A stretch of DNA of 64,000 bases, taken from Paenibacillus sp. MMS18-CY102 (GTDB lineage: Bacteria; Bacillota; Bacilli; Paenibacillales; Paenibacillaceae). Shown piece by piece: positions 9,092 through 16,668 of this stretch. Positions within the stretch are counted from its first letter, which is position 1, and every line of letters begins with the position of its first letter. A program made the position numbers and the translations under genes. The stretch covers positions 124,001-188,000 of the forward strand of contig NZ_WSTC01000001.1 of NCBI RefSeq assembly GCF_009789195.1, given 5' to 3'. The notes beneath the pieces were generated by a model that was given only the letters and a program-made list of their open reading frames with translations, did no database searches and had not been told where the DNA came from.

Positions 9092-10639
9092 TTACATTTT
9101 TTCCGAGACAACCTTCCCCTGCATGAACTGGAGCAAATAATCCGGCCCGCCCGCCTTCGAGTCTGTGCCAGACAGATTAAAGCCGCCGAATGGATGAACG
9201 CCTACGAGTGCGCCTGTACACTTCCGGTTGAAATAGAGATTGCCGACATGAAACATATCGCGTGCAAGCTCCAACCGTTCACGCCGGTTCGAATAGACGG
9301 CTCCAGTCAAACCATAGGGCGTATCGTTCGCAATCGTTAGTGCATGGCCGAAATCGTCTGCCCGAATACACGCTAGAACTGGCCCGAATATTTCGTCCTG
9401 CGCGACGGACGCATGGCTTTCCACATCAGCGATAATAGTCGGTTCCACGAAATACCCTGCGCTGTCGTCCATCCCGCCTCCGACGAGCAGCCGCCCCTCC
9501 CGTTTCCCTGCTGCCACATACTGCCTGATTTTATTATAGGCTGCCCGGTCAATAACCGGCCCGACATCCGTCCCATACTGTGAAGGGTCGCCAATAATAA
9601 GTTGCCGCGTGAGCGCAGCTACCCGTTCGGTTACTTCCTCATACACGTCAGCATGAATAATTGCACGCGAGCATGCTGAGCATTTTTGCCCCGCGTAACC
9701 GAAAGCAGACTGTACGATCCCTTGCGCCGCCGCTACAAGATCAGCATCGCGATCGACGACAATCGCATCCTTGCCGCCAAGCTCTGCGATCACCCGCTTA
9801 ATCCAGCGCTGCCCCTGCTGCAGCCGAGCGGCACGCTCGACGATCCGCAGCCCTACCTCCATCGAACCCGTGAAGCTGACGAACCGCGTAAGCGGATGGT
9901 CGATTAGCGTATCGCCAATTTCACCGCCTGATCCTGGCACGAATTGAACGACATCCTCTGGCAACCCCGCTTCATGCAGCAGACGGACGAACTGGGCTGC
10001 AACGACAGGAGTCGCAGAAGCCGGCTTAAGGACGGCCGTGTTGCCGGCAACGACAGCTGCTGCTGTCATGCCTGCCATAATCGCTAACGGAAAGTTCCAC
10101 GGCGGGATAATTACGCCCACTCCGAGCGGAACGTAAGTCCATTCGTTATCTTCGCCTGCGATACGGACTAGCGGCTGCGGCACGCAGAGCCGTTCAGCCT
10201 CTCGCCCGTAATAATCTAGAAAATCGATGGCTTCCGCCGTATCTGCATCGGCCTCGACCCATGTTTTGCCTGCTTCTGCAACGAGCCATGCGGAAAATTC
10301 ATGTTTTCGGAGCCGTAGCAAAGCTGCAGCTTTGTATAAGGTCCGGGCGCGCGCAGACGGCAAGACGCGCTTCCAGCGCTCGAACGCAGCCGCTGCTACG
10401 TCAATTGCCTCGACTGCCCGTTTGCGGTCCGCTTGTGCGACGAGCCCCACCGTTTCGCCGTGCCGAGCAGGATTGACGGATGGCTTCATCGACTCGGATG
10501 TAATCGTTCGCCCTCCAATCAGCAGCGGATAAGCATTGCCATACTGCCGCTTAATATCCGACAGCGCCGCTTCTAGCGCACGGCGGTTGTCCACAACGCT
10601 AAAGTCAGTCATCGGCTCGTTGCTAAATGGCCCCATCAT
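9092..10639 (-). CDS. rocA: L-glutamate gamma-semialdehyde dehydrogenase
   Basis: Oxidises pyrroline-5-carboxylate/glutamate semialdehyde to glutamate with NAD+, the last step of proline and arginine breakdown. The aldehyde dehydrogenase fold shows PWNFPLAI near 180, catalytic Glu286 in ELGGKD and nucleophile Cys320 in GQKCSAC. The product is 515 residues, matching the family, when started at the tandem ATG codons at 10639/10636 behind GGGGGC; the open frame continues 113 codons upstream but without homology or a ribosome site. Divergent from the proline dehydrogenase that makes its substrate. Confidence 0.94.
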   Translation of the reverse strand: MMGPFSNEPMTDFSVVDNRRALEAALSDIKRQYGNAYPLLIGGRTITSESMKPSVNPARHGETVGLVAQADRKRAVEAIDVAAAAFERWKRVLPSARARTLYKAAALLRLRKHEFSAWLVAEAGKTWVEADADTAEAIDFLDYYGREAERLCVPQPLVRIAGEDNEWTYVPLGVGVIIPPWNFPLAIMAGMTAAAVVAGNTAVLKPASATPVVAAQFVRLLHEAGLPEDVVQFVPGSGGEIGDTLIDHPLTRFVSFTGSMEVGLRIVERAARLQQGQRWIKRVIAELGGKDAIVVDRDADLVAAAQGIVQSAFGYAGQKCSACSRAIIHADVYEEVTERVAALTRQLIIGDPSQYGTDVGPVIDRAAYNKIRQYVAAGKREGRLLVGGGMDDSAGYFVEPTIIADVESHASVAQDEIFGPVLACIRADDFGHALTIANDTPYGLTGAVYSNRRERLELARDMFHVGNLYFNRKCTGALVGVHPFGGFNLSGTDSKAGGPDYLLQFMQGKVVSEKM

Positions 10640-10793
10640 CGAATGCCGCCCCCTATTCGCGAGTTGCCGCCCGTCCCTTTGGTATGACGGCACTTGTTCC
10701 TGTCTATATATAAGCAAACGGCATATAAAACATGACAGCTTGCTTACAAATCTGTAAAGCAGCGAACTGGCAGGAAGAGAGGGGCGTGCGGGA
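10640..10793. promoter_or_regulatory. Divergent rocA / proline dehydrogenase control region
   Basis: 154-bp intergenic region between opposed start codons. It holds the palindrome TTACAAATCTGTAA (about 10744-10757) and AT-rich stretches usable as -10 boxes on both strands. The palindrome is a candidate operator for joint control; the cognate regulator is unknown. I saw no convincing -12/-24 SigL promoter. Confidence 0.4.
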
Positions 10794-11726
10794 GTGGATA
10801 TCGGCATTCGAGTGTTCCGTTCCATCATCCTCGGACTGGCCGGCAACCGCGCAGCGGCTGCCTTGTCACGCAAATACGGGATGAAGCTCGGCGCTTCACG
10901 TTTCGTCGCGGGGCAAACACGTGAGGAAGCTTTATCGAAGGCACTCCAATTAAATGAACAAAAGCTATGCGTAACCATGGACCATCTCGGGGAAGGCGTA
11001 CGGACAGAAGCGGAAGCGGACGGTTATCAGGCAGAGTATCTTGCCCTTATTCAAGCTATAAAGGAGCGTGGCGTTAAGGGGAATGTTTCGCTTAAGCCGA
11101 CTCAGATGGGCCTAGCCTTGAATGGCGAACATGCTTATGCACGTATCCGTTCGATCGTCGATGCAGCGGCGGGCTGCAACATGTTCGTCCGTCTCGATAT
11201 GGAAGACAGCCCATACACGGATCGAACGCTCTCAATGATTAAGCGGCTGCATGGCGAAGGGCTTCGGAATGCCGGTCCCGTTATTCAAGCTTACTTGCGC
11301 CGCAGCGAGCATGATCTTCGCTCCTTATCAAGCGCCCGCATTAACGTTCGCCTTGTGAAAGGAGCTTATAAAGAACCAGCCCGGTTAGCTTTTCCAGAAA
11401 GAAGCGATGTGGATGCTAATTTTAAGCGGCTAATTCGGGCTAGGCTGGACAGTGGTGTCTATACAGCCGTTGCTACCCATGATGAAGCAATTATCGACTG
11501 GGTGAAAACGTATGTGAAGCGGCGCGGCATTCTGAGGTCGGCATTCGAGTTCCAAATGTTATATGGCATCCGCACACCGCTTCAGCTATCGCTTGCAGAG
11601 CAAGGCTATACCGTCAGAAGCTACGTGCCTTATGGCACGATGTGGTACCCGTATTTTGTCAGGCGGCTAGCTGAGCGCCCAGCGAATGTCGGCTTCATCG
11701 TCCGCAGCCTGTTAAAACGCAACTAA
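10794..11726 (+). CDS. putB: Proline dehydrogenase
   Basis: FAD-dependent oxidation of proline to pyrroline-5-carboxylate, feeding electrons to the membrane quinone pool. The 310-residue monofunctional form has the expected barrel motifs: SLKPTQMGLAL (substrate/flavin region), RLDMEDSPYTD, RLVKGAYKEP, ATHDEAIID and FEFQMLYGIR. GTG start behind GAGAGGGG. It is followed after 57 bp by arginase and lies opposite rocA; together they feed arginine and proline nitrogen and carbon to glutamate. Homologues are also called fadM, so the symbol is a convention. Confidence 0.92.
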   Translation: MDIGIRVFRSIILGLAGNRAAAALSRKYGMKLGASRFVAGQTREEALSKALQLNEQKLCVTMDHLGEGVRTEAEADGYQAEYLALIQAIKERGVKGNVSLKPTQMGLALNGEHAYARIRSIVDAAAGCNMFVRLDMEDSPYTDRTLSMIKRLHGEGLRNAGPVIQAYLRRSEHDLRSLSSARINVRLVKGAYKEPARLAFPERSDVDANFKRLIRARLDSGVYTAVATHDEAIIDWVKTYVKRRGILRSAFEFQMLYGIRTPLQLSLAEQGYTVRSYVPYGTMWYPYFVRRLAERPANVGFIVRSLLKRN

Positions 11727-11783
11727 CCGCGCCCAAGCACAACAAGCATGTATACGCCCATCTACTGACCGGAGGTGCTCGCC

Positions 11784-12707
11784 GTGTCGTTGTACAGCTC
11801 TCCTCAGCCCAACCAGCCAATTGCCGTCATACCTGTCCCATTCGATTGGGGCGCTAGCCGCCGCGGTGCTGCTGAAGGCCCGCAAGCGATCATTTTATCT
11901 GGCTTAGAGCGCAAGCTGCAGCAGCTTGGCTTCCCCTGCACCATTGAATCCTCCCGTTACTTGCCGGATGTGCTTGCTGACAATCGCAGTTCATCTAATA
12001 TGCGCCACTGGGGCAAAACGTTATCGGCCGTCGAGGCGCTCGCCGTCAAAACGGCTCAAGTTGTCGCTGCCGGCCATTTTCCGCTCATGCTCGGCGGCGA
12101 CCATAGCATCGCCATTGGTTCGGTTGCAGGCGTGTCCCAAGGACGCCAGCGGTTAGGTATCCTATGGATTGATGCGCATGGCGATTTGAACACGCCAGAT
12201 ACAACGCCATCTGGCAATATTCATGGCATGTCGCTCGCCTGCTGCCTTGGGCATGGCGATAGCCGGTTCGTCGCTGTTGGCGGTTTCCAGCCTAAAATCG
12301 AGCCTGACCGCACCGTTCTCGTTGGCGCCCGACAGCTTGATCCTGGTGAAAGGGACCTCATCCGTTCCCTTGGCATCACATGCTTCACCATGCATGATAT
12401 CGACCGATTCGGCATGGCGAACGTCATGGATAAAGCAATCCGCATCGTGTCCGACGGCACGGACGGTGTCCACTTAAGCTTTGACATCGATTCCGTTGAC
12501 CCAGGAGAAGCACCTGGCACAGGCACGAGAGTACGAGGAGGCTTCCAGTACCGGGAGGCTCATCTCGCCATGGAGATGCTCGCCGAGGCTTCGATTATTA
12601 CGTCCGCCGACATCGTCGAGGTGAACCCGCTATTAGATAACGGATACCGAACAGCGAGGCTCGCCGTTGAGCTTATTGCTTCGCTGTTTGGGGAACGTAT
12701 TTTGTAA
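11784..12707 (+). CDS. rocF: Arginase
   Basis: Mn2+-dependent ureohydrolase, probably splitting arginine to ornithine and urea. The metal-binding motifs are all present: GGDHS near 105, DAHGDLNTP near 130, and SFDIDSVDP with APGTGTRVRGG near 235-255; EVNPLLD follows. The length of 307 residues fits arginase. GTG at 11784 is used because GGAGG lies 8 bases upstream; the in-frame GTG at 11775 falls inside that site. Agmatinase or formimidoglutamase activity cannot be excluded by sequence alone, but the rocA/proline dehydrogenase neighbourhood favours arginase. Confidence 0.85.
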   Translation: MSLYSSPQPNQPIAVIPVPFDWGASRRGAAEGPQAIILSGLERKLQQLGFPCTIESSRYLPDVLADNRSSSNMRHWGKTLSAVEALAVKTAQVVAAGHFPLMLGGDHSIAIGSVAGVSQGRQRLGILWIDAHGDLNTPDTTPSGNIHGMSLACCLGHGDSRFVAVGGFQPKIEPDRTVLVGARQLDPGERDLIRSLGITCFTMHDIDRFGMANVMDKAIRIVSDGTDGVHLSFDIDSVDPGEAPGTGTRVRGGFQYREAHLAMEMLAEASIITSADIVEVNPLLDNGYRTARLAVELIASLFGERIL

Positions 12708-12754
12708 ACCTTCTGTAAACAGGCTACTCCCTACGCAGCCCTGCCAGCTTGTGT

Positions 12755-13441
12755 TCAGAATAACCACGACAACGGCAGCGCAAGCATCGACGTCACGATT
12801 GCGGTTAGCGCCATTGCGAACCCACTTATTCCGCCCTGCTGCTCGGAATCCGCCAACAATCGCGCCGTGCCAATGCCATGCGATGCCGTGCCTACCCCTG
12901 CTCCAATCGCCGCATCCTGCCGGAAACCACAGCTGCGCAGCACCCACGGCCCTGCTACACTGCCGAACAATCCCGTCAAAACCGTGAGCACAGCGGCAAG
13001 CTCCGGCTTGCCGCCAATCATGCGTGCCACTTCGATCGCAACCGGGGATGTGGCTGATTTGGGCAGCGCCGTTAGCAGCAACGTATGCGAAGCTCCCGTC
13101 CACATGAAGATCAGGCCATTAATCAACAGGCCGCTAACGCTGCCGACGAGCGTTCCGATTGCGACGGGAATTAGCTGCTTACGGAACCGTAGCATCTGTT
13201 TGTATAAAGGAACAGCTAGAGCGACGGTCGCAGGCCCAAGGAAAAAGGTAATAACCGCGCCGCCTTTGTTATAGCTTTCGTATGGGATGCGGAACAGCAG
13301 CAGAATGCCGATAAGTGCAATCGAGGTAACGAGCAGCGGGTGCGCCCAGCTCTTTTTCCCCTTAAGCCAAATCGCACAGCCATATAGCCCGATCGTTAGC
13401 GACACGCCGAATACCGGATTATTGAGAAATGCCGTGTTCAT
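12755..13441 (-). CDS. lrgB: LrgB/CidB family membrane protein
   Basis: Polytopic membrane protein (228 residues) of the LrgB family, partner of LrgA/CidA in holin-like control of autolysis and, in Bacillus, pyruvate uptake. Family stretches visible are NNPVFGVSLTIGLY, YNKGGAVITFFLGPATVALA, PKSATSPVAIEVA and TASHGIGTARLL. ATG at 13441 follows AGGAGGTGCGGG; the longer open frame upstream lies inside lrgA. It overlaps lrgA by 23 bp. Confidence 0.92.
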   Translation of the reverse strand: MNTAFLNNPVFGVSLTIGLYGCAIWLKGKKSWAHPLLVTSIALIGILLLFRIPYESYNKGGAVITFFLGPATVALAVPLYKQMLRFRKQLIPVAIGTLVGSVSGLLINGLIFMWTGASHTLLLTALPKSATSPVAIEVARMIGGKPELAAVLTVLTGLFGSVAGPWVLRSCGFRQDAAIGAGVGTASHGIGTARLLADSEQQGGISGFAMALTAIVTSMLALPLSWLF

Positions 13442-13835
13442 CCCGCACCTCCTTTTGCCCTGCGTACCGCGATTGTTTTGACTGTACTGGGACTTCAGTT
13501 TGTGTCGTTGCTGATAGCAATCGAACCGCAACCGCTGTTATTAGCATAGTAGCTATCGTACCGATTACGACGCTGAGCACAACCGATAGCCACGCTTCCC
13601 CTAGCTGATTAGCGAATACCGTAATCCCCGCGATGAGCGGCGCAAAAAACAGCATCATATGCTTCGTGAAAAACGTGGCCGTTTCCTCTACCCACTCCAG
13701 CTTGATCAGTTTCATAAGCAGCCCGGTCAATAGCAGCAGCATCCCCAGTACGTTAGATGGCAGCGGAACACCCGCCCACTCGTGGAGCAGCAAGCCTGCC
13801 CCGTTAAACACCAATAAAACAATTAAACCTCGCAT
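13419..13835 (-). CDS. lrgA: LrgA/CidA family holin-like protein
   Basis: Small membrane protein (138 residues from the chosen ATG) with four predicted hydrophobic helices and the family motif GVPLPSNVLGMLLLL, followed by EETATFFTKHMMLFFAPLIAG. ATG at 13835 has GAGGTG six bases upstream. Residues encoded just upstream (CLRYIQIEVPL) also look like the usual N-terminal helix, so the true start could lie further back at a non-ATG codon. The hydrophilic C-terminus is longer than usual and overlaps lrgB. The prophage is inserted about 160 bp upstream, so the native promoter may have been displaced. Confidence 0.85.
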   Translation of the reverse strand: MRGLIVLLVFNGAGLLLHEWAGVPLPSNVLGMLLLLTGLLMKLIKLEWVEETATFFTKHMMLFFAPLIAGITVFANQLGEAWLSVVLSVVIGTIATMLITAVAVRLLSATTQTEVPVQSKQSRYAGQKEVRDEHGISQ

Positions 13836-13995
13836 TAGCGGCACCTCAATCTGGATGTATCGTAAACATTTATTTGGAAAGGCATGTATATTCAATCCAA
13901 TGTTGGCAATCCTATGATTATCGGCGTCGAGAGATGCCGTAGACAACCGCGGAGAAGACTTACGTTTCCCCATAAGCTCTTCGTCCGGTTTCTCC

Positions 13996-14036
13996 TCTCC
14001 CATGAAAGAGCGTCCCGAAAGGGGCGCTCGATTTTT
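13996..14036 (+). repeat. attL core
   Basis: 41-bp sequence identical to 46888-46928, marking the left phage junction. It contains the hairpin GAGCGTCCC-gaaa-GGGGCGCTC followed by a T-run, so the core is an intrinsic terminator. No tRNA gene is present. Confidence 0.92.
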
Positions 14037-14123
14037 TTATATTCAAATATCGAAAAAAGCCCGTAAACAAAAGGAAAATCAAACTTTTCTTGAATGAGAG
14101 AATCAAGCTTTCAGAAAATCGAA

Positions 14124-14140
14124 TCCACCAATTGTCCACC
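14124..14140 (+). repeat. Left arm-type integrase sites
   Basis: TCCACCAATTGTCCACC: two copies of TCCACC in tandem, the same spacing as TGTCCACC repeats beside the integrase at the other end (46762-46799). Their presence near both ends fits arm-type binding sites of a tyrosine integrase. Confidence 0.6.
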
Positions 14141-14256
14141 AAATTATATCGCTCATCTATATTCAACTAACATAAACATTTTAAATATTAACGTATTAAT
14201 TACACAAGACGGAAAAAGAGACCTATCCATTTTCATTCTGGACGGTCTCTTTTTCC

Positions 14257-14523
14257 TTATCCAGTCCAATCATAAACCTGCGATTGAGTCGGTTTAGGTG
14301 CATGTTGCTTTTCTTCCGCCCTAATAACTGTCACACGTTCACGTTTATCGGCAGAAGCCCAGAGAATCATATTCTGGTCTGCCAGACTCCGTAAGGCTTT
14401 CACAACCTCATGCTGCTCTCTCTGTGCGAATCGAGAGATCGTTTTAATTTCAATGCTTCCCTCACCATTACGAAACTGGTTATACAAGATTCGTAAAATT
14501 TTGCGTTCAGTATCATTTAACAC
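14257..14523 (-). CDS. Small winged-helix-like protein
   Basis: 88-residue protein not recognised as a named family. Residues 3-60 read as a winged helix: DTERKILRILYNQF, then ISRFAQREQHEVVKALRSLA (recognition region) and a beta-wing IIRAEE-like end, resembling small MarR/LexA-type DNA-binding domains. GTG start with GAGGTGG seven bases upstream. It is the leftmost phage gene, next to a small XRE regulator, so it may control the accessory zone. The C-terminal 20 residues are rich in Gln, Lys and Pro. Confidence 0.6.
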   Translation of the reverse strand: MLNDTERKILRILYNQFRNGEGSIEIKTISRFAQREQHEVVKALRSLADQNMILWASADKRERVTVIRAEEKQHAPKPTQSQVYDWTG

Positions 14524-14593
14524 AAACTCACCACCTCGAAAAGAACATATGTTCCTATTATAAGGTTTAGTGATTTATTTTACTATATAGATT

Positions 14594-14800
14594 TCAGCTT
14601 GTCTCGATCACCTCATAGAGGTCTTCGATGGACAACCCTAATGCTCTTGAAATTCGAAATAAATGCTCGTCCTTATGCTGAGTGCTTTTATCGAACCTCG
14701 AAACAGCAGCTTGCGGTATACCCGCCTGCTCCGCTAACACTGTTTGTGTCATATTCCGTTCTGATAATATTTTGCTTAGTCGTGGTCTGACAGTTATCAT
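14594..14800 (-). CDS. Small Cro/C1-type (XRE) regulator
   Basis: 68-residue single-domain helix-turn-helix protein: LSKILSERNMTQTVLAEQAG, then IPQAAVSRFDKSTQ as recognition helix, and LGLSIEDLYEVI at the end, typical of the YozG/XRE group. ATG at 14800 follows AAGGAGAG by 8 bases; the upstream GTG at 14809 is too close to that site. It is divergent from two tiny membrane-peptide genes, with promoters whose -35 boxes form one dyad, so it probably represses both directions. It lies far from the main cI/Cro switch and is a second regulatory centre. Confidence 0.8.
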   Translation of the reverse strand: MITVRPRLSKILSERNMTQTVLAEQAGIPQAAVSRFDKSTQHKDEHLFRISRALGLSIEDLYEVIETS

Positions 14801-14822
14801 ATTAATCACTCTCCTTAAATTA

Positions 14823-14889
14823 AATATACATTAATCAATAATTATTAGTCAAATAAACATTGACTATACACTATTGTATAATGTATAAT
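14823..14889. promoter_or_regulatory. Divergent promoters sharing a dyad operator
   Basis: Rightward: TTGACT (14860-14865), 18 bp, TATAAT (14884-14889). Leftward on the minus strand: TTGACT (14847-14852), 18 bp, TATATT (14823-14828). The two -35 boxes are the arms of a perfect inverted repeat AGTCAA-N7-TTGACT, an ideal site for one repressor dimer blocking both promoters. Confidence 0.75.
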
Positions 14890-14915
14890 AAGGATATAGA
14901 AAGGAGGTGAACGAG

Positions 14916-15035
14916 ATGCCGCAGAAGAAAAAGAAGAAGCCTGCAAATGATCGAGCAACAACCGTCGCGCTGGTGACAGCCATCATCAGCTTGACGAACT
15001 CGATCATTACCCTCATCGTCACACTGGCCCGCTAA
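14916..15035 (+). CDS. 39-residue single-TM peptide
   Basis: Tiny protein with the N-terminus MPQKKKKKPANDR (strongly basic) and one hydrophobic helix (residues 16-38) ending in Ala-Arg. AAGGAGGTG lies 7 bases before the ATG and a good promoter is upstream, so expression is very likely. Its C-terminus SIITLIVTLAR resembles that of the next gene (SITALIITLIR). A type I toxin, holin-like peptide or membrane-exclusion factor are possibilities; the sequence does not decide among them. Confidence 0.7.
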   Translation: MPQKKKKKPANDRATTVALVTAIISLTNSIITLIVTLAR

Positions 15036-15050
15036 AGCCGACCCGAAACC

Positions 15051-15076
15051 AACGGTCCCGAGAGGGACCTTGGCTA
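15051..15076 (+). promoter_or_regulatory. Hairpin between the two peptide genes
   Basis: CCAACGGTCCC-gaga-GGGACCTTGG: strong stem with no following T-run. It may act as an mRNA stabiliser or processing site setting the ratio of the two peptides. Confidence 0.5.
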
Positions 15077-15139
15077 GGGGATGATGAACTACAAGGGAGA
15101 CTTCTTCTTTTTCAAATATACCATAAAGGAGCTGGTGAA

Positions 15140-15235
15140 ATGAAGACATCAGGCAAACTGATTACGGCGCTTGTTATTAGCTCTGTCGCTTTAGCGATCT
15201 CCATTACAGCTTTGATTATAACTTTAATTAGATAG
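15140..15235 (+). CDS. 31-residue single-TM peptide, paralogue of the preceding one
   Basis: MKTSGK followed by an almost uninterrupted hydrophobic helix to the final Arg. AAAGGAGC lies 9 bases before the ATG. The last eleven residues align with those of the 39-residue peptide (SI-x-x-LI-x-TL-x-R), so the pair probably arose by duplication. The transcript ends at the strong hairpin at 15289. Function unknown. Confidence 0.65.
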   Translation: MKTSGKLITALVISSVALAISITALIITLIR

Positions 15236-15288
15236 CCCAAAAAAAGCCTGCATAGTTTAAATACTAATTGGTCGTACTGGTGCTAATC

Positions 15289-15329
15289 AAAAATAGCCCC
15301 ACCAGCCCATGAGCTGGTGGGGCTATTTT
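15289..15329 (+). terminator. Strong bidirectional terminator
   Basis: Perfect stem AATAGCCCCACCAGC / GCTGGTGGGGCTATT with loop CCATGA, A-run before and T-run after. It closes the membrane-peptide transcript. Confidence 0.9.
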
Positions 15330-15413
15330 GCATCCTCATATTCCACTTACATCCTTTTCAATGTACAATGCAATAGAATCAATCTGCTACTATAAGGGGA
15401 AAGAGGAATTACA

Positions 15414-15953
15414 ATGAAAAAAATATTATTTCTAAGTTTAATGTTAGGAGTTGTTATTTCAGGATGCACCGTGGAAAAGTCGAAACCTGCCACTGAAGAC
15501 ACGTCGAAGGAAAGTAATAAACAAATTGCCGAATCAAAGACCACAGCTCCAGAAAGCAAAGTTGATTGGGCTGCTCAAATAAAAGAGGTTAGTGGCGCAA
15601 CCGATCTAACTGAAACTGAAAAGGCTGACAAAATTGAAGGATTAGCTAGGAAGTATACCAAAACTGTTTCCGAAACTGAATTAAACGAATTCCAGACGTA
15701 TGTAGTCAATGAATACAAAAGTAAAGCTTACCTGACTGATATTAAGAATGACGAATATATGCTAACAAATATTTTTAAAGCCGTGGTCATTGAGAAACAT
15801 TATGATGATTCTGAGCAGTTGCCCATTGATAAATTTGCATTTGATTTCTACCAGAATTCAAAGTATACGTACCGTGGCGCAGATACAGTAGATAGTGATT
15901 CGGTTAAATCTAATGAAAAACAAATGAATAAAGCACTGGAACAAATTAAATGA
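15414..15953 (+). CDS. Prophage-encoded lipoprotein
   Basis: 179-residue secreted lipoprotein: signal peptide MKKILFLSLMLGVV with lipobox ISGC (Cys18), then a Lys/Glu/Ser/Thr-rich linker to about residue 48 and a helical acidic domain without recognisable enzyme motifs. AAAGAGGAATTACA precedes the ATG. It sits between strong terminators as an independent unit in the phage accessory zone and is AT-rich, like a moron gene. A surface function in the lysogen such as superinfection exclusion is plausible by position, but no Ltp-type repeats are seen, so the function stays open. Confidence 0.8.
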   Translation: MKKILFLSLMLGVVISGCTVEKSKPATEDTSKESNKQIAESKTTAPESKVDWAAQIKEVSGATDLTETEKADKIEGLARKYTKTVSETELNEFQTYVVNEYKSKAYLTDIKNDEYMLTNIFKAVVIEKHYDDSEQLPIDKFAFDFYQNSKYTYRGADTVDSDSVKSNEKQMNKALEQIK

Positions 15954-15990
15954 AAAAAAGCCCCGCCAGCAAATGCCAGCGGGGCTTCTT
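15953..15990. terminator. Bidirectional terminator between lipoprotein and endolysin
   Basis: AAAAAAAGCCCCGC...GCGGGGCTTCTT. The minus-strand side has a seven-T run and ends the late lysis transcript; the plus side ends the lipoprotein transcript. Confidence 0.88.
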
Positions 15991-15996
15991 CACGTA

Positions 15997-16668
15997 CTAT
16001 TTTTGCACCGGCTGCCCGGACGCTTTACGTAGCTCATTAGCTAGCCGATGGGCTTCATCTGCCCCTTGTTTGTCTCCACGCTTTTTTGCAGCTGCATACG
16101 CTGCTTGTTCTAGCTCGATGTACTTATCGGCATCCACTTTCCTCATGATATATAAATCCTCCTTGTTAATGATAGCTAGAGCAACCGCCTGCGCAGCCTG
16201 TGAAGGCTTTTTGCCCCCACGATATTCAGCAGTAGACAGTCCAAATGTCATCTCGAAATGCGGATAGTCCTTAAAGCTCGTCCAGTCACCGCCCCACGAA
16301 AATCCCAAGCGCTTGGCAATATCGGTTACCTCCATCCAATCCGCGCGCCTATCCCCGTCGCCATCACGGGTCATGTCCCATGAGACGCTACGGCCATCCG
16401 GCATCAACAACGCGAAATCGATCGCCACGCCGAAATTGTGATTGCTATAACCACCTCGTGCATTGGTTACGATTTGACCGGACTTGGTGCGCCCCTGCGC
16501 ATATAAAGCATCTTGCTCCACAACAGTACGTAGCCCCTGTGTAATAACGATTGGCACGCCTGCCTGATACGCTAACTCGATCAATCGCACTGTTGCCTGT
16601 TGGACGACCGGATGCAGTCCGATAAGCCGAGCAGACGATTTATTTTTTACCTGATCCAATGTTAGCAT
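15997..16668 (-). CDS. Endolysin, M15-type L-Ala-D-Glu peptidase
   Basis: Cell-wall peptidase releasing phage. Residues 1-150 form the M15C/VanY-like domain: QGLRTVVEQDALYAQGRT, NHNFGVAIDF (the Zn-binding HxxxxxxD) and the second metal ligand in DYPHFEM. The C-terminal 70 residues are Ala/Lys-rich helical sequence, possibly wall-binding, with no SH3 or LysM repeat. ATG at 16668 follows GGGAGGGG and overlaps the holin end by 29 bp. 223 residues. Confidence 0.92.
   Translation of the reverse strand: MLTLDQVKNKSSARLIGLHPVVQQATVRLIELAYQAGVPIVITQGLRTVVEQDALYAQGRTKSGQIVTNARGGYSNHNFGVAIDFALLMPDGRSVSWDMTRDGDGDRRADWMEVTDIAKRLGFSWGGDWTSFKDYPHFEMTFGLSTAEYRGGKKPSQAAQAVALAIINKEDLYIMRKVDADKYIELEQAAYAAAKKRGDKQGADEAHRLANELRKASGQPVQK

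Larger units (their letters stand above)
13836..14256. other. lrgA upstream region and prophage left boundary
   Basis: A 421-bp stretch without a convincing gene. It holds the lrgA upstream region, the att repeat (13996-14036) and the first part of the phage with integrase arm-like sites. An AT-rich inverted pair, GAGACC/GGTCTC around a 25-bp centre near 14218-14251, with adjacent T-runs may be the terminator of the winged-helix gene that follows. Confidence 0.5.

Noticed and set aside
10640-10978. 113-codon N-terminal extension of rocA
   Set aside because: No homology to aldehyde dehydrogenases, Cys/Ser/Arg-rich, overlaps the divergent promoter and proline dehydrogenase start; the 515-residue form has the expected length.
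13990-14040. tRNA or tmRNA gene at the phage attachment site
   Set aside because: No cloverleaf or CCA end; the repeat is a simple terminator-type hairpin.
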